Shown one piece after another: positions 37,716 through 47,263 of a stretch of DNA of 64,000 bases. Within the stretch, counting starts at the first letter, position 1, and each line of letters opens with the position of its first letter. Source of the DNA: Paenibacillus sp. Root444D2 (lineage in GTDB: Bacteria > Bacillota > Bacilli > Paenibacillales > NBRC-103111). The position numbers were made by a program, and so were the translations under genes. The DNA lies in assembly GCF_001426375.1 (NCBI RefSeq), contig NZ_LMEO01000050.1, forward strand, positions 186,001 through 250,000, in the 5' to 3' direction. The notes below the pieces were generated by a model. The model searched no databases and had not been told where the DNA came from. It worked only from the letters and a program-made list of their open reading frames with translations.

Positions 37716-38564
37716 TTACACTGGCAGCTGCTTCCTAAAAATTCTCCACTTAGAGGAGAGTGCTTCATACTGAGAATGAATCTCTGAAAACTCGATAGAT
37801 TCCTTACTCCCGAGGCATAAGAAGCCGCGTGGAACGAGACTTTGGTTGAATAGCTGATAGACCTGATTTTGCAATTGCTTATCAAAGTAAATGAGCACAT
37901 TCCGGCAAATAATGAGATGCATTTCACCAAAGGCGTTGTCCGTTGCCAAATTATGCTGCGAGAACACGATGTTTCTTTTTAAAGCTTCCTTCATTTTGCC
38001 CATCTGATATTTAGCATGGTAGTAATCCGAAAAGGAGGATTTGCCTCCGCTTTTTTGATAATTTTTAGTGAAATTTCGGATACTTTCTAACGGGTAAATG
38101 CCTTCTTCTGCAGTAGTTAGTGACTCTTGATTCATGTCCGTCGCGTAAATCTGAACACGATCATAGAAGCCTTCTTCTTCCAGCAAAATTGCCATTGAGT
38201 AAACTTCTTCCCCTGTCGCACATCCGGCATGCCATATTTTCACAAAAGGATACGTCTTGAGTAAGGGAATAACGAGACTGCGCAGCTCAACAAAAAACTC
38301 AGGGTCACGAAACATTTCGGTGACGGTCACCGAGATATCCAGCAATAATTGATTGGCAAACGCTTCATCATAGAGAACTAACGGAATCATATCAGACAGT
38401 CGAGCAAATCTTGACTTCTGCCTAACATAGTGCAATCTTCTCATTAAAGATGAACGGGCATAGTTACGGAAATCATATCCATGCCGCTGATATATAGCTT
38501 CCAGTACTAGATCTACTTCAATCTTTTCTACGAGTTTTTCTGGCATTTTTATCGTAAGAGCCAC
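37716..38564 (-). CDS. CheR-type protein-glutamate methyltransferase
   Basis: A 282-residue S-adenosylmethionine-dependent methyltransferase. An N-terminal helical domain (IYQRHGYDFRNYARSSLMRRLHYVRQK) is followed by ISVTVTEMFRDPEFF and the SAM site WHAGCATGEEVYSMAILLEEEGF. It also has the C-terminal CRNVLIYFDKQLQ and GFLCLGSKESI. It overlaps the end of the large kinase gene by 16 bp, so the two are translationally coupled. Together with the stand-alone CheB it forms a methylation-demethylation pair outside a chemotaxis operon. Confidence 0.94.
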   Translation of the reverse strand: MALTIKMPEKLVEKIEVDLVLEAIYQRHGYDFRNYARSSLMRRLHYVRQKSRFARLSDMIPLVLYDEAFANQLLLDISVTVTEMFRDPEFFVELRSLVIPLLKTYPFVKIWHAGCATGEEVYSMAILLEEEGFYDRVQIYATDMNQESLTTAEEGIYPLESIRNFTKNYQKSGGKSSFSDYYHAKYQMGKMKEALKRNIVFSQHNLATDNAFGEMHLIICRNVLIYFDKQLQNQVYQLFNQSLVPRGFLCLGSKESIEFSEIHSQYEALSSKWRIFRKQLPV

Positions 38565-41500
38565 ACCCTGATTAATGATAACAATTTATCGGTATCAACC
38601 GGCTTCGTCATATAATCATTGGCTCCCCTCTCTATACATTTTTCACGGTCACCCGTCATGGCCTTTGCGGTCAAAGCGATAATCGGGAGGGACTGGAACT
38701 TCGGCATGGTGCGAATATGACCTATGGCTTCATAACCGTCCATCACCGGCATCATAATATCCATAATGACCAGCTCGATCCCTGTTTCACTTTCCAGTTT
38801 ATCCAAAGCCAGCTTCCCATTATCCGCCATCACAACATCCAAGCCGTGTTTTCTTAATATTTTGGATAAGGCAAACGTGTTGCGAAGGTCATCATCCACC
38901 AGCAAAATTTTGCGTCCCTTTAAGGTTTCATCGGAATCACGCACCATACGAATCATTTCTTTCTGCGCTTGCGGAAGAGATTTATGCACGCTGTGAAGGA
39001 ATAGAGAAACTTCATCCAGCAAGCGGTCCGGTGAATTCGCGCCTTTAATCACAATGCTGTCCGTAAACTGGTTTAGTTCCTTATACTCTTCCTGTGTGAG
39101 CTCTTTTCCAGTATTAATAATGATCGGCGGTATAGAGCCCTCTGAATCAACAACTAACTGCTGCAGCAGTTCAAAGCCTGTCATATCGGGCAATGTTAAA
39201 TCCAGAATCACACAATCAAAAGGTTGTGATCGCATAAATAGCAGAGCTTCTTTACCCGTTGTGACACTGAGGATGTCAACCTTCTTATGCTTGAGCAGTT
39301 CATGAATAGCCTTTTGATTATTCAAATCATCCTCAACAACTAAAACCTGTTGGATGCGCTCTTGCAGCTTATGTTCAATTTTGTTAAAAACAGCTTCAAT
39401 GTCTTCCGCTTGAATCGGTTTCGACAAATAGCCAATGGCCCCGCGCTGCAAGGAGTCTGAGCTTTTATCCCGGCCTGAAATGATGTGTACAGGAATGTGT
39501 CGTGTTTCATTGTGATATTTCAAATGATCAAGGACCTTCAGGCCGTCCACATCTGGAAGCCCCAAATCCAAAAGAATCGCGCTTGGAATATACTGCTTGG
39601 CTAATTGAAGGGCACTGAAGCCATCTCCTGCCGCAAGGCACTTGAATCCCTTTTTGTAAGACATGTCCATAAGAATCTTGGCGAACGCCGGATCGTCTTC
39701 CACGATCAAAATAACTTTGTCTTGCACGCTATTCTTAAGGTGTTCGCGATCATCAGGCAAGAACGTTTTCGCTGGCTGAGCCGTTAACAGATGATCTTCA
39801 TTAGTGCTTGCAATCAACAATTCACTTGAAATCTGTAAAGAATCGACTGCTGCAGCAACCTCAGCTTTAAACGACGCTATCTTTAGCTCTGACACTTCGG
39901 CATTAACGACTCCTCCGAGCGGGAGATAAAGTGTAAAGCTGCTGCCTCTCCCCTCGGTACTATTCATGTGAATTTCGCCGCCCAATAGCTTAGCCAACTC
40001 TCTAGAAATAGTTAAACCAAGACCCGTTCCGCCATATTTCCGACTCGTCGTGCCATCTGCCTGCTGAAAGGCTTCAAATATAGCTTGTTGTTTACTAGCA
40101 GGAATACCTATCCCCGTATCGGTTACAGTTAACGCTAGAGACCCGTTTTCTTCCAGATGGTTATTTTGGAAAGCCGTTCCTTTTCCAGCCCTTGCGATCT
40201 CAACCGCAACGCTTCCTGAAGCCGTAAATTTAAATGCATTGGATAAAAGATTCTTCAGAATTTGCTCGGTACGCTGACCGTCTGTTGTCATGATTTCCGG
40301 GATACGATCGTCAAGTTTTAAAATGAACGAAAGGCCCTTTTCTTTGGCAACTGGATTAAATTGGTAACGGAGTGATTGAAGGAGATCGTCCAGTCTCACT
40401 TCTTCCATTTGGATGTCCAATTTGCCCGCTTCCACTTTGGATAGATCCAAAATGTCGTTAATTAAAGACAATAAATCCAAGCCGCCGCTATGAATAATCT
40501 TAGCAGACTCGATTTGATCTTCCGTTAAATTACCATCTTCATTTGATGATAATGATTTGGATAATATCAGCAAGCTGTTAAGCGGCGTCCGAAGTTCATG
40601 CGACATATTGGCCAAAAACTCCGATTTGTACTGACTCGCTTGTTCCAACTCTTTCGCTTTTTCTTCTAAGTCCTGCTTCGATAATTGAATAAAGGCATTT
40701 TGCTTTTCGATGTCGGCTTTTTGTACTTCCAAATAGTTGGTTTTTTCTTCTAGCTCTTCATTAATTGCCTGAAGTTCCTCACTTTGGATTCTCATCTTTT
40801 CTTCGGATTGCTTCAGCATCAGCGTCTGCTCTTCCAATTCTTCATTGGCCGTGCGCAATTCTTCCTGCTGAGTTTGAAGCTCTTCCGTTAACAGTTGTGA
40901 TTCACGCAATAACACTTCCGTTTTCTGTCGGCTGTTAGCGGCTTGTATGACAACGCCTAGTGTATCGGATAATTGCTCCAATAGATCGTGCTCTGTGCCT
41001 GTAAATGGTTTAAAAGCAGCAAGCTCTATAACGGCCAGCACTTCCTCCTCGAAGAGGATAGGAAGAACGACGATTTGGGAAGGTTTCGCTTCCCCGAGAC
41101 CCGATTGTATGTGTATATAATCGCCCGGCACATTCGATAACAAGATAGGCTTTTTCTCAAGAATGCATTGACCCACTAGGCCTTCCCCAGGTCGAACCCG
41201 ATTCGCAACGTTCTTTCTTTCTTTAAAAGCATAGCTGCCAAGTAAGACAAATTCATTGGACTGATTTTCATTTGACTGTGTCTCTTTCAAATACATAATG
41301 CCTTGACCTGCTCCGACAAGACGCGAAATTTCAGATATAAGCATGCCCACTAACTGCTGTATACTTGCAACGCCTTGTGCAAGCCCCGTCAGACGAGCTA
41401 ATTGGGTTTTCAACCAAAATTGCCGCTCATTTTCAGCGGTTGTTTCTTTTAAAGAGGTCAGCATTCGAATTAATGCCACGCTCAGTTGATCTTGATCAGA

Positions 41501-42703
41501 TCGGGGAACAATCGTCTGCTCATATTCACCTAATGAGATGCGATCCGCCTGAGTAATGACCTCCTTAAAACTAGCTACCATCTGATTGAAGGCTTCCATC
41601 AGCTCACCAAATTCATCCTTCGATTGAACGTCCAGATGAATATCTGTGACTCCTGTCAGAATGAGTTCCGTAGATTTCTTAAGCAGCCGGATTTGAGATA
41701 AAAGCATTCTAGATATCAAAACGATGACCAAAAAGGAGAGGATTAGAATAATGACGTTAAATATGGCCACACCAATCAACGATTGCGTGGTATTCTTTTC
41801 GATTGTTTCCATACTTTGAATTAATTCTGACGAAAGTCCATCCTCAACCTCTTTAAGAAGATCTACTTCTTGTGTCGCCACGTTGTGCCATTGCTGTGAG
41901 TCCACCCCGAGAGTCTTCCCTGGTTCCGCTTTTAGGACTAGTTGAACGAGACGATCGACCTCGTTAACAGCTTGTCCTTTCACCGTTTTCTGATAGAGTT
42001 GCCCAGCAGTCACTGTTGCGAGTAAGTTGGATTCCTTATAATAAAGCAATTGTTCGTTCTCTAACACACCGATCTGTTCAATCTCATTTAAATCCGCACG
42101 ATCCGAGGAAAAAACATGAAATAATAATGCGCGCTCCCTACTCACTGCAAATTTGCTTTTGGAAAAGAGAATATAGGAATTAAGCATGTTTGAAATTTGC
42201 TGATTCGAGCTTATTTCGTTCGTGTTTTGCATCATATCAAAGAGACTATTTATCGTATCAAAATAAAAAGAAAGTGTTTCATCCTCATTGGCTTTCCCTT
42301 GATCAATTTGCGTCCTCTGAATCACTATTTGGTCCAGCTTGCTTACCGCATTATTTGCATTTTTCTTAAACTTATCACCCAAAACAGATGTGTTCAATGA
42401 CTTTAATTGCTCCCGAAATGCACTTGTCTTCTCATCAGTAAACTTACGTTGATCCGTTAGTTGGCGCGTAACCGTTTTATCTTCAAAGTAACCTGATAAT
42501 AGGCTCCGCTCTTTCTGAAGCTCATGAACCAGATCATTGATGTAGATTTCCGTTGTAACAAGGGTCTGCAGCCTGCTTAATTCAGACAGCTCTTTCACTT
42601 TTCCATAAATGGCATTGGTGGAGAAATATAACAACCCCAACATAGGTAGTACAATCATAATAATCAGTTTGTAATTTATTTTAGCGTTCCGAATCCATTG
42701 CAT
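38549..42703 (-). CDS. Large membrane hybrid kinase (NIT-like sensor, HAMP, GAF, HisKA, three receivers)
   Basis: A 1384-residue protein. A membrane segment (about 12-30) precedes an extracytoplasmic all-helical domain (about 45-300) that resembles the nitrate/nitrite-sensing NIT family (VHELQKERSLLSGYF, SKFAVSRERALLFHVF). The second membrane segment is about 311-333, then HAMP, GAF (about 430-590) and a long coiled coil (590-695). The acceptor is His702 in MSHELRTPLNSLL, followed by the ATPase. Three receivers end the protein, near 995-1110, 1118-1235 and 1260-1380. The middle one has weaker output residues. It starts an operon with cheR, cheB and a receiver-kinase. Confidence 0.93.
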   Translation of the reverse strand: MQWIRNAKINYKLIIMIVLPMLGLLYFSTNAIYGKVKELSELSRLQTLVTTEIYINDLVHELQKERSLLSGYFEDKTVTRQLTDQRKFTDEKTSAFREQLKSLNTSVLGDKFKKNANNAVSKLDQIVIQRTQIDQGKANEDETLSFYFDTINSLFDMMQNTNEISSNQQISNMLNSYILFSKSKFAVSRERALLFHVFSSDRADLNEIEQIGVLENEQLLYYKESNLLATVTAGQLYQKTVKGQAVNEVDRLVQLVLKAEPGKTLGVDSQQWHNVATQEVDLLKEVEDGLSSELIQSMETIEKNTTQSLIGVAIFNVIILILSFLVIVLISRMLLSQIRLLKKSTELILTGVTDIHLDVQSKDEFGELMEAFNQMVASFKEVITQADRISLGEYEQTIVPRSDQDQLSVALIRMLTSLKETTAENERQFWLKTQLARLTGLAQGVASIQQLVGMLISEISRLVGAGQGIMYLKETQSNENQSNEFVLLGSYAFKERKNVANRVRPGEGLVGQCILEKKPILLSNVPGDYIHIQSGLGEAKPSQIVVLPILFEEEVLAVIELAAFKPFTGTEHDLLEQLSDTLGVVIQAANSRQKTEVLLRESQLLTEELQTQQEELRTANEELEEQTLMLKQSEEKMRIQSEELQAINEELEEKTNYLEVQKADIEKQNAFIQLSKQDLEEKAKELEQASQYKSEFLANMSHELRTPLNSLLILSKSLSSNEDGNLTEDQIESAKIIHSGGLDLLSLINDILDLSKVEAGKLDIQMEEVRLDDLLQSLRYQFNPVAKEKGLSFILKLDDRIPEIMTTDGQRTEQILKNLLSNAFKFTASGSVAVEIARAGKGTAFQNNHLEENGSLALTVTDTGIGIPASKQQAIFEAFQQADGTTSRKYGGTGLGLTISRELAKLLGGEIHMNSTEGRGSSFTLYLPLGGVVNAEVSELKIASFKAEVAAAVDSLQISSELLIASTNEDHLLTAQPAKTFLPDDREHLKNSVQDKVILIVEDDPAFAKILMDMSYKKGFKCLAAGDGFSALQLAKQYIPSAILLDLGLPDVDGLKVLDHLKYHNETRHIPVHIISGRDKSSDSLQRGAIGYLSKPIQAEDIEAVFNKIEHKLQERIQQVLVVEDDLNNQKAIHELLKHKKVDILSVTTGKEALLFMRSQPFDCVILDLTLPDMTGFELLQQLVVDSEGSIPPIIINTGKELTQEEYKELNQFTDSIVIKGANSPDRLLDEVSLFLHSVHKSLPQAQKEMIRMVRDSDETLKGRKILLVDDDLRNTFALSKILRKHGLDVVMADNGKLALDKLESETGIELVIMDIMMPVMDGYEAIGHIRTMPKFQSLPIIALTAKAMTGDREKCIERGANDYMTKPVDTDKLLSLIRVWLLR

Positions 42704-42833
42704 GTGGCAAGCCCTCTCTTTGGTTGAGACTGTGTATCACGTTTAGGAGTATATATTCTACAAATTACGACAAACCCCCTCTATTTTGAGCTCAAAAGGA
42801 ACAAAAATCTGCTCGCAAAAAAGCATATACAAA

Positions 42834-42864
42834 AAGGACAGAACGATTGGGATCGTCTGTCCTT
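42834..42864 (-). terminator. Terminator of the 97-aa unknown gene
   Basis: Stem AAGGACAGA.CGAT/ATCG.TCTGTCCTT with TTTTTGTATAT after it on the minus strand, about 25 bp past the stop at 42890. Confidence 0.75.
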
Positions 42865-42889
42865 GGTAGATTCAACTAAAACCGAGAAA

Positions 42890-43183
42890 CTAGTGGTTCG
42901 GAATAAATTCACTATGAACTTCGATCAGCTTTTGGACGAATATCTCAAAATCATTTTTACTAGAAGAAAATTTGAAATCGGTTACACCCGTGTTGAAATC
43001 AATAACTGTTAAAGCCACACGATTGAGTGGATATTCGGGAATAGGCTCAGAGGCAAGAGAAATATTTTTGAAAGGGTAAATGGATGTTTCACCGTAGAAA
43101 CGAAGCACAGTTAAATGATCATCTCTTAACTCCAAGGATATTTGTTGATCTGAATCAGTGAAACTCTTCAGTGTACTCATCAT
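42890..43183 (-). CDS. Small soluble protein of unknown function
   Basis: A 97-residue protein behind GAGGAGG (ATG 43183, or the next codon). It is mainly beta (ISLELRDDHLTVLRFYGETSIYPFKNISLA...NRVALTVIDFNTGVTDFKFSSSKNDFEIFVQKLIEVH). I recognise no family. It has its own terminator and is divergent from ctc, with about 160 bp between starts; the sigma-B-like site faces ctc only. Confidence 0.7.
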   Translation of the reverse strand: MMSTLKSFTDSDQQISLELRDDHLTVLRFYGETSIYPFKNISLASEPIPEYPLNRVALTVIDFNTGVTDFKFSSSKNDFEIFVQKLIEVHSEFIPNH

Positions 43184-43269
43184 TTATCAATCCTCCTCTT
43201 GTCCTCTATTTTACTATCAAATGAGGAGATAAAGAAGCCCAAAACGAAAAATTTTCCTGCCTCTTACCT

Positions 43270-43295
43270 GTTTCAATACACAATAAATCGGGTAA
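43270..43295 (+). promoter_or_regulatory. Sigma-B-type general stress promoter
   Basis: GTTTCA (43270-43275), a 14-bp spacer and GGGTAA (43290-43295) match GTTTAA-N12-15-GGGTAT with two mismatches. It lies 52 bp before ctc, a classical sigma-B gene in B. subtilis. Confidence 0.65.
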
Positions 43296-43347
43296 ATGAG
43301 TAATAGGGCTGAAAGCCGCTTTTACAAATGCTACGGAGGTGCAACAA

Positions 43348-43944
43348 ATGACTACAACGATTTTACTATCCGAAAGATCAGGTCCTGTAAAGAAGCTGCG
43401 AGCTGAGGGGCATATTCCTGCTGTGGTGTATAGCTCACGTATGGATTCCGAACATGTCACTGTCCCGGAAAAAGAAATCCGCGCATCACTGAAACGCAAT
43501 CCGCGTGCTATCCTGAATGTTACCCTGCCATCCAAAACCAAACAGCCGGTAATCGTCCATGAAGTCCAGAAGGATAGCCTGACGGGTCAATTGCTGCATA
43601 TTGATTTTCTTCAAATTAATATGAAAGAACAGCTCGACACATCGATTGCCGTCCATTTCACCGGAGAAGCTAAGGGCACCAAGGAAGGCGGTATTCTCCA
43701 AATAGAAACTCATGAGGTCATGATCCGCTGTATGCCGAACAAGCTGCCAGAACATCTCGCCATTGATATTAGTATGCTAGGTATCGGCGAACATATAACC
43801 ATTGCTGATCTTAAAGTTCCCAAGCATGTTGAAGTGTTAAGTGATCCAGAAACCATTCTGGCCACCATACTTGGCATGCAGAAGCTTGACGCAGCGGTTG
43901 AACCAGCTGCAGAACAGGCGGAGGAAGCTGCCGAGTCAATCTAA
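43348..43944 (+). CDS. ctc: Ribosomal protein bL25/general stress protein Ctc
   Basis: The start at 43348 follows GGAGG; three codons of the open frame are discarded, giving 198 residues. The N-terminal L25 fold (RSGPVKKLRAEGHIPAVVYSSRMDSEHVTVPEKEI) binds 5S rRNA. The C-terminal TL5-like domain (KLPEHLAIDISMLGIGEHITIADLKVPKHVEVLSDPETILATI) makes it the long Ctc form. It ends in an Ala/Glu-rich tail, as is common. The sigma-B-like promoter supports the stress-induced version. It may replace L25 in stressed ribosomes. Confidence 0.93.
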   Translation: MTTTILLSERSGPVKKLRAEGHIPAVVYSSRMDSEHVTVPEKEIRASLKRNPRAILNVTLPSKTKQPVIVHEVQKDSLTGQLLHIDFLQINMKEQLDTSIAVHFTGEAKGTKEGGILQIETHEVMIRCMPNKLPEHLAIDISMLGIGEHITIADLKVPKHVEVLSDPETILATILGMQKLDAAVEPAAEQAEEAAESI

Positions 43945-43980
43945 AGCTTAAAGTGATTGCCCGCTGACACAGGAATAATA

Positions 43981-44020
43981 AAACCGGCTCTTTTCGCAGC
44001 TAATGCGGAAGAGTCGGTTT
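43981..44020. terminator. Bidirectional terminator between ctc and the PAS kinase
   Basis: A stem of about 17 bp (AAACCGGCTCTT...TCGCA/TGCG...AAGAGTCGGTTT) has T runs on the plus strand and A/T-rich flanks on the minus strand. Confidence 0.85.
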
Positions 44021-44032
44021 TTAGTTTTAGCA

Positions 44033-45442
44033 CTATTTTCTAATAGGCAATTCAATTTCCACCGTGGTACCCTGATTAATTTTGCTTTGAATTAACAATT
44101 TACCTCCATGTCCTTCGATGATCCGTTTGCACACCATAAGCCCTAAACCAGTGCCATTCACTTTGGTCGTATAAAACGGCTCTCCTAACTGGGATAACCT
44201 CTCTCCAGAAATGCCTACACCCTGATCTTCGATGCGGATCACCACACCTTGATGAATTGGATTTCGGATAGCGATTTGTATGATTCCCCCATTAGGCATA
44301 GACTCGATTGCATTTTTTAAAATATTAATTAACACCTGTTTGATTTGATCTGGGTTACAATAAATGGCTGGTATGTCTGGATCCATGTCGATATGTATTT
44401 GAACGTTATAGAGATGAGCGTGAGGCTGCAGAAAACCAACCACACTTTTGACAAGGCCAAGGGATGTACTCTCCATATAACAATTTAGATGTGGTTTAGC
44501 TAGCGTCATAAATTCATTGACAACATAGTTGATATGTTCTAATTCTTCCAACATGACATCAACGTAGTCGGCATTTTTAGCCTTTAATAATTTCACAAAA
44601 CCTTTCAAGGAGGTTAAAGGATTCCGTATATCATGTGCGATCCCAGCTGCCAATTGACCGATGAGCGACAGTTTTTCGGCTCTAATAATGGCTTCTTCAG
44701 ACTTTTTGCGCTCAGTGAGATCACGTATCACGGTCTGTACGACAGGAAACCCCATATTTTTGTCGACATAAATGGATGAAATTTCAGCATCAAAAATAGT
44801 TCCATCTAACTTTTGCAGCTTTATCTCCATAAACTCCGTATAAGAGTCAGACTGCATCACATACTGAAGCCGCTCCAGGATGAAATCCTTATCACTTAAA
44901 CAGAAAAAATCATATATTCGTTTTCCCTTAAATTCATCTGAAGAAACACCGCCAAACAGTGTACAGCAGGCATCATTCACAAAGTGAATAGTACCATCGT
45001 TATGCAGAGCAATGGGTTCTGGATTAAGTTTAATCAACCTTCGAAATTGTTTTTCTCTTTCTAAAAGCTCCTCATTGGCTCTTTTCTTCTCACTAATGTC
45101 CCTTTCCACACCAATGAACCCAATAATCACTCCTTCGTTATCTTTCATTGGTGAGACCGTAACATTCGCATAAAAAGTAGAACCATCTTTTCTTAGTTTT
45201 AACGCTTCGAAATCCGAACTTTGCTCCCCATCTATTAAAGACTGATATAGCCGAAGCGCATCTTCCTTATATTTATCTGGAGTCATCGGCAATACTTTCC
45301 CGATCACTTCATCTCTTGTCCAGCCATGTAATTCTTCAAACTTCTTATTCACCTCTAACACTTTTCCATTAACATCAACGACGACAATTCCGTCTGAGGT
45401 TAAATTCATAAAGGAATCGATTAGATGTTCTTTCAATTTCAA
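44033..45442 (-). CDS. PAS-PAS sensor histidine kinase (sporulation-kinase type)
   Basis: The TTG at 45442 is taken as start, since AAGGGG stands 10 bp upstream; it gives 469 residues. Two PAS domains (about 12-125 and 135-250) precede HisKA with GIAHDIRNPLTSLKGFVKLL and an ATPase containing NILKNAIESMPNGG, DQGVGIS and GTGLGLMV. No membrane segment. This KinA/KinE-like layout is common among cytosolic kinases feeding the Spo0 phosphorelay, and the HDIRNPLTSLKGF box resembles theirs. That role is inference. Monocistronic. Confidence 0.88.
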   Translation of the reverse strand: MKLKEHLIDSFMNLTSDGIVVVDVNGKVLEVNKKFEELHGWTRDEVIGKVLPMTPDKYKEDALRLYQSLIDGEQSSDFEALKLRKDGSTFYANVTVSPMKDNEGVIIGFIGVERDISEKKRANEELLEREKQFRRLIKLNPEPIALHNDGTIHFVNDACCTLFGGVSSDEFKGKRIYDFFCLSDKDFILERLQYVMQSDSYTEFMEIKLQKLDGTIFDAEISSIYVDKNMGFPVVQTVIRDLTERKKSEEAIIRAEKLSLIGQLAAGIAHDIRNPLTSLKGFVKLLKAKNADYVDVMLEELEHINYVVNEFMTLAKPHLNCYMESTSLGLVKSVVGFLQPHAHLYNVQIHIDMDPDIPAIYCNPDQIKQVLINILKNAIESMPNGGIIQIAIRNPIHQGVVIRIEDQGVGISGERLSQLGEPFYTTKVNGTGLGLMVCKRIIEGHGGKLLIQSKINQGTTVEIELPIRK

Positions 45443-45542
45443 GAGTAAACATCCCCTTATCTCAAGCAAGTGATTGTAGCTTATTCGTCTCTAATGGAAA
45501 AAAACCTTTATTATAATTGGGATTTTCAAAAAATTATTAATA

Positions 45543-46139
45543 TTATGAATCACTTTTTCTAGCTTCAACGGTTACAAAAATGTCCCCTAAATGTTTCTTT
45601 ATTTCAATTATTTCTATATCTTCTTGTTTTAGTAGGTGAATTGTATCTCTATTCAAATGGCAACCATCACAAGCTCTCTTCCATATCGGTGATAGGAGAT
45701 CTTGTAGCTTGCCTATTACGCTATTTTCATGACGAACATGCTCGAATAATAAAATTGTTCCGGTAGGCTTACAAACTCTACTAATTTCTCTAATAGCTTC
45801 TACTGGGTTTGGTATTGTACATAAAACTAGTGTCCCAACCACAGTATCAAATGAATGATCTGCAAATGACAATCGCTCAGCATTACCTTCAATTACACGG
45901 ATAGAAGTTTTAGCTTCGGAAGCTCGCTTATACGAGGTCTTCCTTAGAACTGGATTTGGTTCAATTGCTGTTACAGATACGTCCTTATAGAAGCTGAAAT
46001 TAATTCCTGTTCCGCATCCGATTTCCAAAGCTTCGCCCTTGGCTTTGCTTATTAACTCGGAGCGAATATCAATAAATCTTTTGGTCTCCAAGGGTTTCAT
46101 TAATCTATCATAATTATTAACGAACCAATTGCTGCAGAT
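45543..46139 (-). CDS. Class I SAM-dependent methyltransferase
   Basis: The methyltransferase core is plain: ALEIGCGTGINFSFY (motif I), VTAIEPNPVL, LSFADHSFDTVVGTLVLCTI and the post-motif GTILLFEHVRH. The ATG at 46100 lacks a Shine-Dalgarno and would drop the family-like N-terminus NWFVNNYDRLMKPLE. AAAGGAG at 46149-46155 is spaced 9 bp from ATC at 46139, which reads into that segment. I place the start there, so it may initiate on ATC or carry a mutated ATG. Substrate unknown; similar proteins are called UbiE/MenG-like. DGCHLNRDT near the end is a conserved tail of thiol-methyltransferase relatives. Confidence 0.85.
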   Translation of the reverse strand: MCSNWFVNNYDRLMKPLETKRFIDIRSELISKAKGEALEIGCGTGINFSFYKDVSVTAIEPNPVLRKTSYKRASEAKTSIRVIEGNAERLSFADHSFDTVVGTLVLCTIPNPVEAIREISRVCKPTGTILLFEHVRHENSVIGKLQDLLSPIWKRACDGCHLNRDTIHLLKQEDIEIIEIKKHLGDIFVTVEARKSDS

Positions 46140-46221
46140 AGATATCTACTCCTTTCTTGTTCGACCCTATATCCTAGGAGGACTCCCCTATCTCCAACTA
46201 GCTCCTAAACACAGACAAGGA

Positions 46222-46250
46222 TTGACAGAAAAAATATTCAGTAATACTAT
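46222..46250 (+). promoter_or_regulatory. Sigma-A promoter of the Cys-cluster/pentapeptide gene
   Basis: TTGACA (46222-46227), a 17-bp spacer and TACTAT (46245-46250; TATAAT overlaps 3 bp on) stand 120 bp before the TTG start. Confidence 0.7.
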
Positions 46251-46370
46251 AATAGAATTGAAGAAATCACTCATTTTTCATACATAAAAATAACATTCTA
46301 TAACCAACCCATAGCCTAGGCAATTAACTAGACAAGTATGAGAATATGGTGTAGCGGAAGGAGGCCAACA

Positions 46371-47249
46371 TTGTCTAAGAATCACGAATATGCAGAAACT
46401 TTAAACGGCAAGAATCCCCTCAGTCTGCAATCTGACTGTGAGAATTGCTTCGGCTTGTGCTGCGTCGCACTGCCCTACGCAGCATCGTCAGACTTCGCGA
46501 TCGACAAAGACGCCGGCCAGCCCTGCCCCAACCTGCAATCGGACTTCCGCTGCGGTGTTCACACTAACCTCAGACAGCTGGGCTTTCGAGGCTGTACGGT
46601 TTATGACTGCTTCGGCGCAGGGCAAAAGGTTTCCCATGTCACCTTCGGCGGACACGACTGGCGTCAAGTCCCAGGGTCTGCGAAGCAAATGTTCGAGGTG
46701 TTCCCGATCATGCGTCAACTCCATGAACTGCTCTGGTATTTGACCGAAGCGCTGACGCTGCAACCTGCCCGTCCTATCCACGGTGAACTCAGCATTGCGC
46801 TCGACGAAACAGAACGCCTCACGCACCTTAGTAGCGACTCTCTCATGGAACTGGACGTGGCAGCACATCGAGCCAATGTCAATGTTCTGCTTTTACGGAC
46901 GAGCGAGCTCGTCCGAGCCGAAGCCCAGCGCAAGCAGAAAAAAACCGCGGGGCGTCAGAAAACCTACGGTCGAGGAGCCGACCTTATCGGGGCCAATCTC
47001 AAAGGTGCCGATCTCAGAGGCGCTAATTTGAGAGGGGCCTACCTTATTGCTGCTAACCTCAGAGGTGCCGACCTGAGAGTGGCTGACCTCATCGGGGCCG
47101 ATTTCCGGGACGCTGATCTTAGCGGCGCCAACCTCACCGATAGTATCTTTCTCACCCAAGCCCAACTCAACGCGGCGAAGGGCGATATTAACACCAAGTT
47201 ACCACCGTCGCTCACTCGCCCAGCTCACTGGTCTACTTTCAAAGCATAG
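46371..47249 (+). CDS. Cys-cluster domain fused to pentapeptide repeats
   Basis: The TTG at 46371 is preceded by GGAAGGAGG at 6 bp, so 292 residues are made. Residues 20-90 carry a metal-site-like cluster: [10 protein letters not shown], then single Cys in QPCP, FRCGV and RGCTVYDC. CxxCxxxCC clusters of this kind occur in YkgJ-type zinc/iron-chelating proteins. A helical middle follows. Residues 205-270 are clean pentapeptide repeats ([21 protein letters not shown]). The gene is visibly richer in G+C than its neighbours and has its own promoter and terminator, which suggests acquisition from a higher-GC donor. A role in resistance or metal binding is possible but unproven. Confidence 0.82.
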   Translation: MSKNHEYAETLNGKNPLSLQSDCENCFGLCCVALPYAASSDFAIDKDAGQPCPNLQSDFRCGVHTNLRQLGFRGCTVYDCFGAGQKVSHVTFGGHDWRQVPGSAKQMFEVFPIMRQLHELLWYLTEALTLQPARPIHGELSIALDETERLTHLSSDSLMELDVAAHRANVNVLLLRTSELVRAEAQRKQKKTAGRQKTYGRGADLIGANLKGADLRGANLRGAYLIAANLRGADLRVADLIGADFRDADLSGANLTDSIFLTQAQLNAAKGDINTKLPPSLTRPAHWSTFKA

Positions 47250-47263
47250 AGTATTAGATTATG

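Noticed and set aside
43206-43541. Antisense open frame across ctc
   Set aside because: It mirrors the coding phase of ctc and has no ribosome site.
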